A program made the translations under genes and the position numbers. From Hyaloscypha bicolor E (Eukaryota; Ascomycota; Leotiomycetes; Helotiales; Hyaloscyphaceae), in the NCBI RefSeq assembly GCF_002865645.1, contig NW_020194560.1, forward strand, positions 620,001 to 684,000: DNA of 64,000 nucleotides, given 5' to 3'. Positions 61,651 through 64,000 of the stretch are shown here, in pieces. The notes beneath the pieces are model-generated. The model ran no database searches. It saw nothing but the letters and a program-made list of their open reading frames with translations, and was not told where the DNA came from. The number at the start of each line of letters is the position of its first letter. Position 1 is the first letter of the stretch.

Positions 61651-62998
61651 ATGAAGCAGTCGTTTCTCGTGTCCTGTCTTCTTGTTTCCGTCACAGCGCT
61701 ACCATCCGCTAGACCCAAACATGGCGGCGAACCTAGCAGTACTGACTTTCCTCTTTGGACGGGAGGTCCGTCTAGCACTCTCAGACGTAGTGAGTGGTAC
61801 TACTATGTCGACTTCGAAATTGGCTATCCTCTACAATCTGTGAGCCTGTTGCTAGATACAGGAAGCTCGGATATTTGGATCAGCGGACCCGAAGTCTGTC
61901 ACAATTGTACTTTCAAAACATGTGAATACCTATCCAATTGCGCATTCTTATTCCCAACTAACGGCCAGCAGACAACGTTTCTGCCTCAGAATCAAGTGTA
62001 CTGATCGACAAGGATATACTGTTCTGGGAAAATTATGGGCCCACAGTCACAGGCTTTTATGTATCGGACGAATTCAACATAGCTGATACTACTGTTCTCA
62101 ACGTTAGCTTCGGCGTTGTGAATTGCACTGACAAAAATTCCTGGAACCCTGGAGGCATTCTAGGGATTGGCTTGATCGGTTTTCAGACTATTGCCGCGCA
62201 AACTGGACAACCAATTCCGGGCCTTCTAGACCAAATGAAAGCCGAGCAAGTCATTACCGCTTCTACTTATGGGATATATCTAGGCGGCCAATGTGAGCTA
62301 ATACTGGTGGGTGTCTCGGGTACAGTGGCTGATATGTGCCAACAGCTTACTGGGATGAAGCCCCAGGCGAGATCACATTCGGAGGCTATAACCCTTCAAG
62401 GTTTTCTGGAACCTTAGTTCCTCTACCGTTAGCCCCCTCACCCGACCAATTCCCAAGGCTCCAGATTTGGCTGTCTTCAGTGAGCGTGACGACGAATGGA
62501 AAGACAGAACTTCTGCGACCAGAGACACCAAATGCTTTGGGCACTTCTATTCTTCTTGACACAGGAAGTCCGGGATCAGCAATACCTAGCTCTATGTATT
62601 ACCAGCTTACGGAAGTGCTCGAAGTCAATCCGGTTACTAATCAGGTAGATTGTGAGTACTTGAATTCCGATGGAGGGTTGACATACACCTTTTATGGGTT
62701 TGACGGAAAGTACGCGGACATCTGGGTTCCATTTAAACAAGTTATCCGACCATTCGTGTCTGACGTGTGTTACTTTACTATTACGCCGGAGTACGATTGT
62801 TCCAGGGGAGCCACTCATTTTAGCTGCACAACTCTGGGTGAAGACTTCCTTCGAGCTGCATACATCTATGTCAACTATGACAATTCAACGATAAGCATAG
62901 CTCAGGCAGCTTACGAGATTCCGAATTTGTACCCTGATGGGATCGAACAGGTTGGCAGCAGAAGTCAAGCGCCTTTGATAGTTCAGCAGTTGGTCTGA
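61651..62998 (+). CDS. Secreted pepsin-like aspartyl protease
   Basis: Three exons (61651-61921, 61972-62292, 62346-62998) give 414 residues with all phases consistent. A signal peptide is visible (MKQSFLVSCLLVSVTALPSA). The two catalytic motifs are LLLDTGSSDIW (Asp69) and ILLDTGSPGSA (Asp269). The segment GGILGIGLIGFQTIA and FTITPEYDCSRG also fit family A1 (candidapepsin/yapsin-like). There is no hydrophobic C-terminal tail, so GPI anchoring is not supported and the enzyme is probably secreted. The first intron was placed at 61922-61971 because its GTGAAT donor, CTAAC branch word and CAG acceptor restore the frame (KTYNVSASESSVLI). It may act in nutrition or on host proteins. Confidence 0.9.
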
Positions 62999-63513
62999 GA
63001 GCTCGCCTGTTGCTAGTCTGCGCTCTGCCCTTGAACTTCTCTTGTACTTGGGAAATACATAAAAGGATATTGGTGAAAGGTGGTTAGATATAAAATATAA
63101 CGTTAGCTTGAGTAAATTTGGTGGCCGCGGCGGTACGCGAGGCTACCCTTCAATTGAGGTGTCCCCCCCCCCCCCCCCCCCTAGATTTTCACGCTATATT
63201 ACTTCTGATGCTTGGGACGTGATAGGAGTAAACTGAGGTTTGATGATATCGCCAAGCAGGACATGATCAAGTTTGCCAATAGTTTCTGTCTTTCGACTAA
63301 GATATTTGTGGTTCTAGTATTAGGCTATAGCGGGGATACACAGGACACCGAATAAGACCTGCCTTATAATGACTCGGGGCGTGCTCAGGATACTTCTGGC
63401 TCTGCTCAAGTTTTGCTCGGGTTTGTTCACCCTTAGCTCAGGTAAAGGCAGCCGCTGCTCACATCTAGATACTAAAATGGGACCAGCGAAAGCGAGATCA
63501 GAGCCTATCTTTG
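62999..63513. other. Spacer with a poly-C tract
   Basis: This is the 3' side of the protease gene. A run of about 19 C lies near 63163-63181. No gene is seen. Confidence 0.45.
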
Positions 63514-63759
63514 GTGGTAGTCAGTGTTCGGCATTAGGTTGAGTTTCATAGGTCCAACCTAGGTAACCTACCGTAGGTTACCTACTTAAAGGATTTATTT
63601 AGGTTTAGGTTTGGTATAGATTATAGGTTGAACCTATTCAGCCTATCAAAATTTGTATATAGGTTAACCTACCTACAGCTCTCAAATTAGGTTAGGTTAC
63701 CTACCTATAAGGGGTGCAGGCCGGGCAGGTTCAACCTAATGCCGAACACTGGTGGTAGT
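63514..63759. mobile_element. 230-bp hAT MITE with perfect 8-bp TSD
   Basis: The element spans 63522-63751. Its termini CAGTGTTCGGCATTAGG… are perfectly inverted over 21 bp and are classical hAT ends. GTGGTAGT duplicates exactly on both sides (63514-63521 and 63752-63759). The interior is packed with aggtaacctac/taggttaacct words in both orientations, likely subterminal binding motifs. There is no coding capacity. The intact duplication suggests a recent insertion. Confidence 0.93.
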
Positions 63760-63899
63760 CAGGTTGAATCAAGAAGTATCTTCTGGCCCATGGCCTTCTT
63801 TCTAAAGGCCGATGATTGCATATAGCTTGTCCTGACCATTCGTGGCTTTGAATGTCGAGAGACGATTTAGATTTTGGGGACAAGGAGGAGAAGGATTTG

Positions 63900-64000
63900 C
63901 TAACCCTTTTTTGATTCCAATAGTACTATATAATTCTATATAGTATATCTAAAAAAATTAAAGCTAATTAATTATAATTAACTATAGTTAATTATATTTG
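63900..64000. other. Start of an AT-rich block
   Basis: From about 63900 the composition changes to the AT-rich type seen at 1-4545. The block continues beyond the window. Confidence 0.5.

Noticed and set aside
1..64000. CRISPR array, bacterial operon signals or a biosynthetic gene cluster
   Set aside because: Spliced eukaryotic genes throughout; no direct-repeat/spacer array and no polyketide, peptide or terpene synthase motifs were seen.

Overview
The window looks like nuclear DNA of a filamentous ascomycete (Pezizomycotina). The protein genes carry short GT-AG introns of about 44-140 nt with fungal splice signals. They include families typical of this group: a NACHT-TPR NLR-like protein, an RNA-silencing RNA-dependent RNA polymerase, a rhodopsin/SAT4-type membrane protein and Ssr4. 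Large blocks are AT-rich with cytosine surviving almost only before T, the signature expected of repeat-induced point mutation (RIP). The class may be Leotiomycetes or a neighbour, but the sequence alone does not settle that.

Layout. 1-4545 is a heavily RIP-mutated Ty3/gypsy retrotransposon on the minus strand. 4546-6024 holds two 15-bp minisatellites that flank a normal-composition island and an AT-rich block whose base context is not RIP-like. 7075-16254 is a 9.2-kb element with about 75-bp terminal inverted repeats and a RIP-mutated interior. It lies about 165 bp beyond the stop codon of an 8-exon NLR-like gene (16420-20568). Next come an unknown Ser/Tyr/Pro-rich protein (21238-22665) and a decayed MFS transporter (23909-25727). 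25938-34000 is a transposon nest: a hAT-like element, two related MITEs with 6-bp target duplications, a relic Fot1/pogo element and a small fold-back. It also holds degenerate gene remnants. A frameshifted SAT4-type gene (34473-35758) and another TIR element (36842-37774) follow.

38305-50899 is gene-rich. It has an F-box protein and an RNA-dependent RNA polymerase transcribed divergently, a short helical protein, an unknown 537-residue protein, and an Hsp70-like ATPase divergent from the latter. 52203-62998 is housekeeping-like: Ssr4 (SWI/SNF-RSC subunit), 6-phosphogluconate dehydrogenase, an RBM42-type RNA-binding protein and a secreted aspartyl protease. The right edge has a textbook 230-bp hAT MITE (63522-63751) and then re-enters AT-rich sequence.

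How it fits together. Housekeeping and metabolic genes sit beside an accessory compartment containing an innate-immunity-type receptor, a silencing polymerase and many mobile elements. No biosynthetic cluster or clearly new multi-gene system is supported. The most novel items are the long-TIR 9.2-kb element, the 6-bp-TSD MITE family, and the AT-rich block with an inverted base-context signature. All intron and exon boundaries are read by eye from splice signals and frame continuity, without transcripts.
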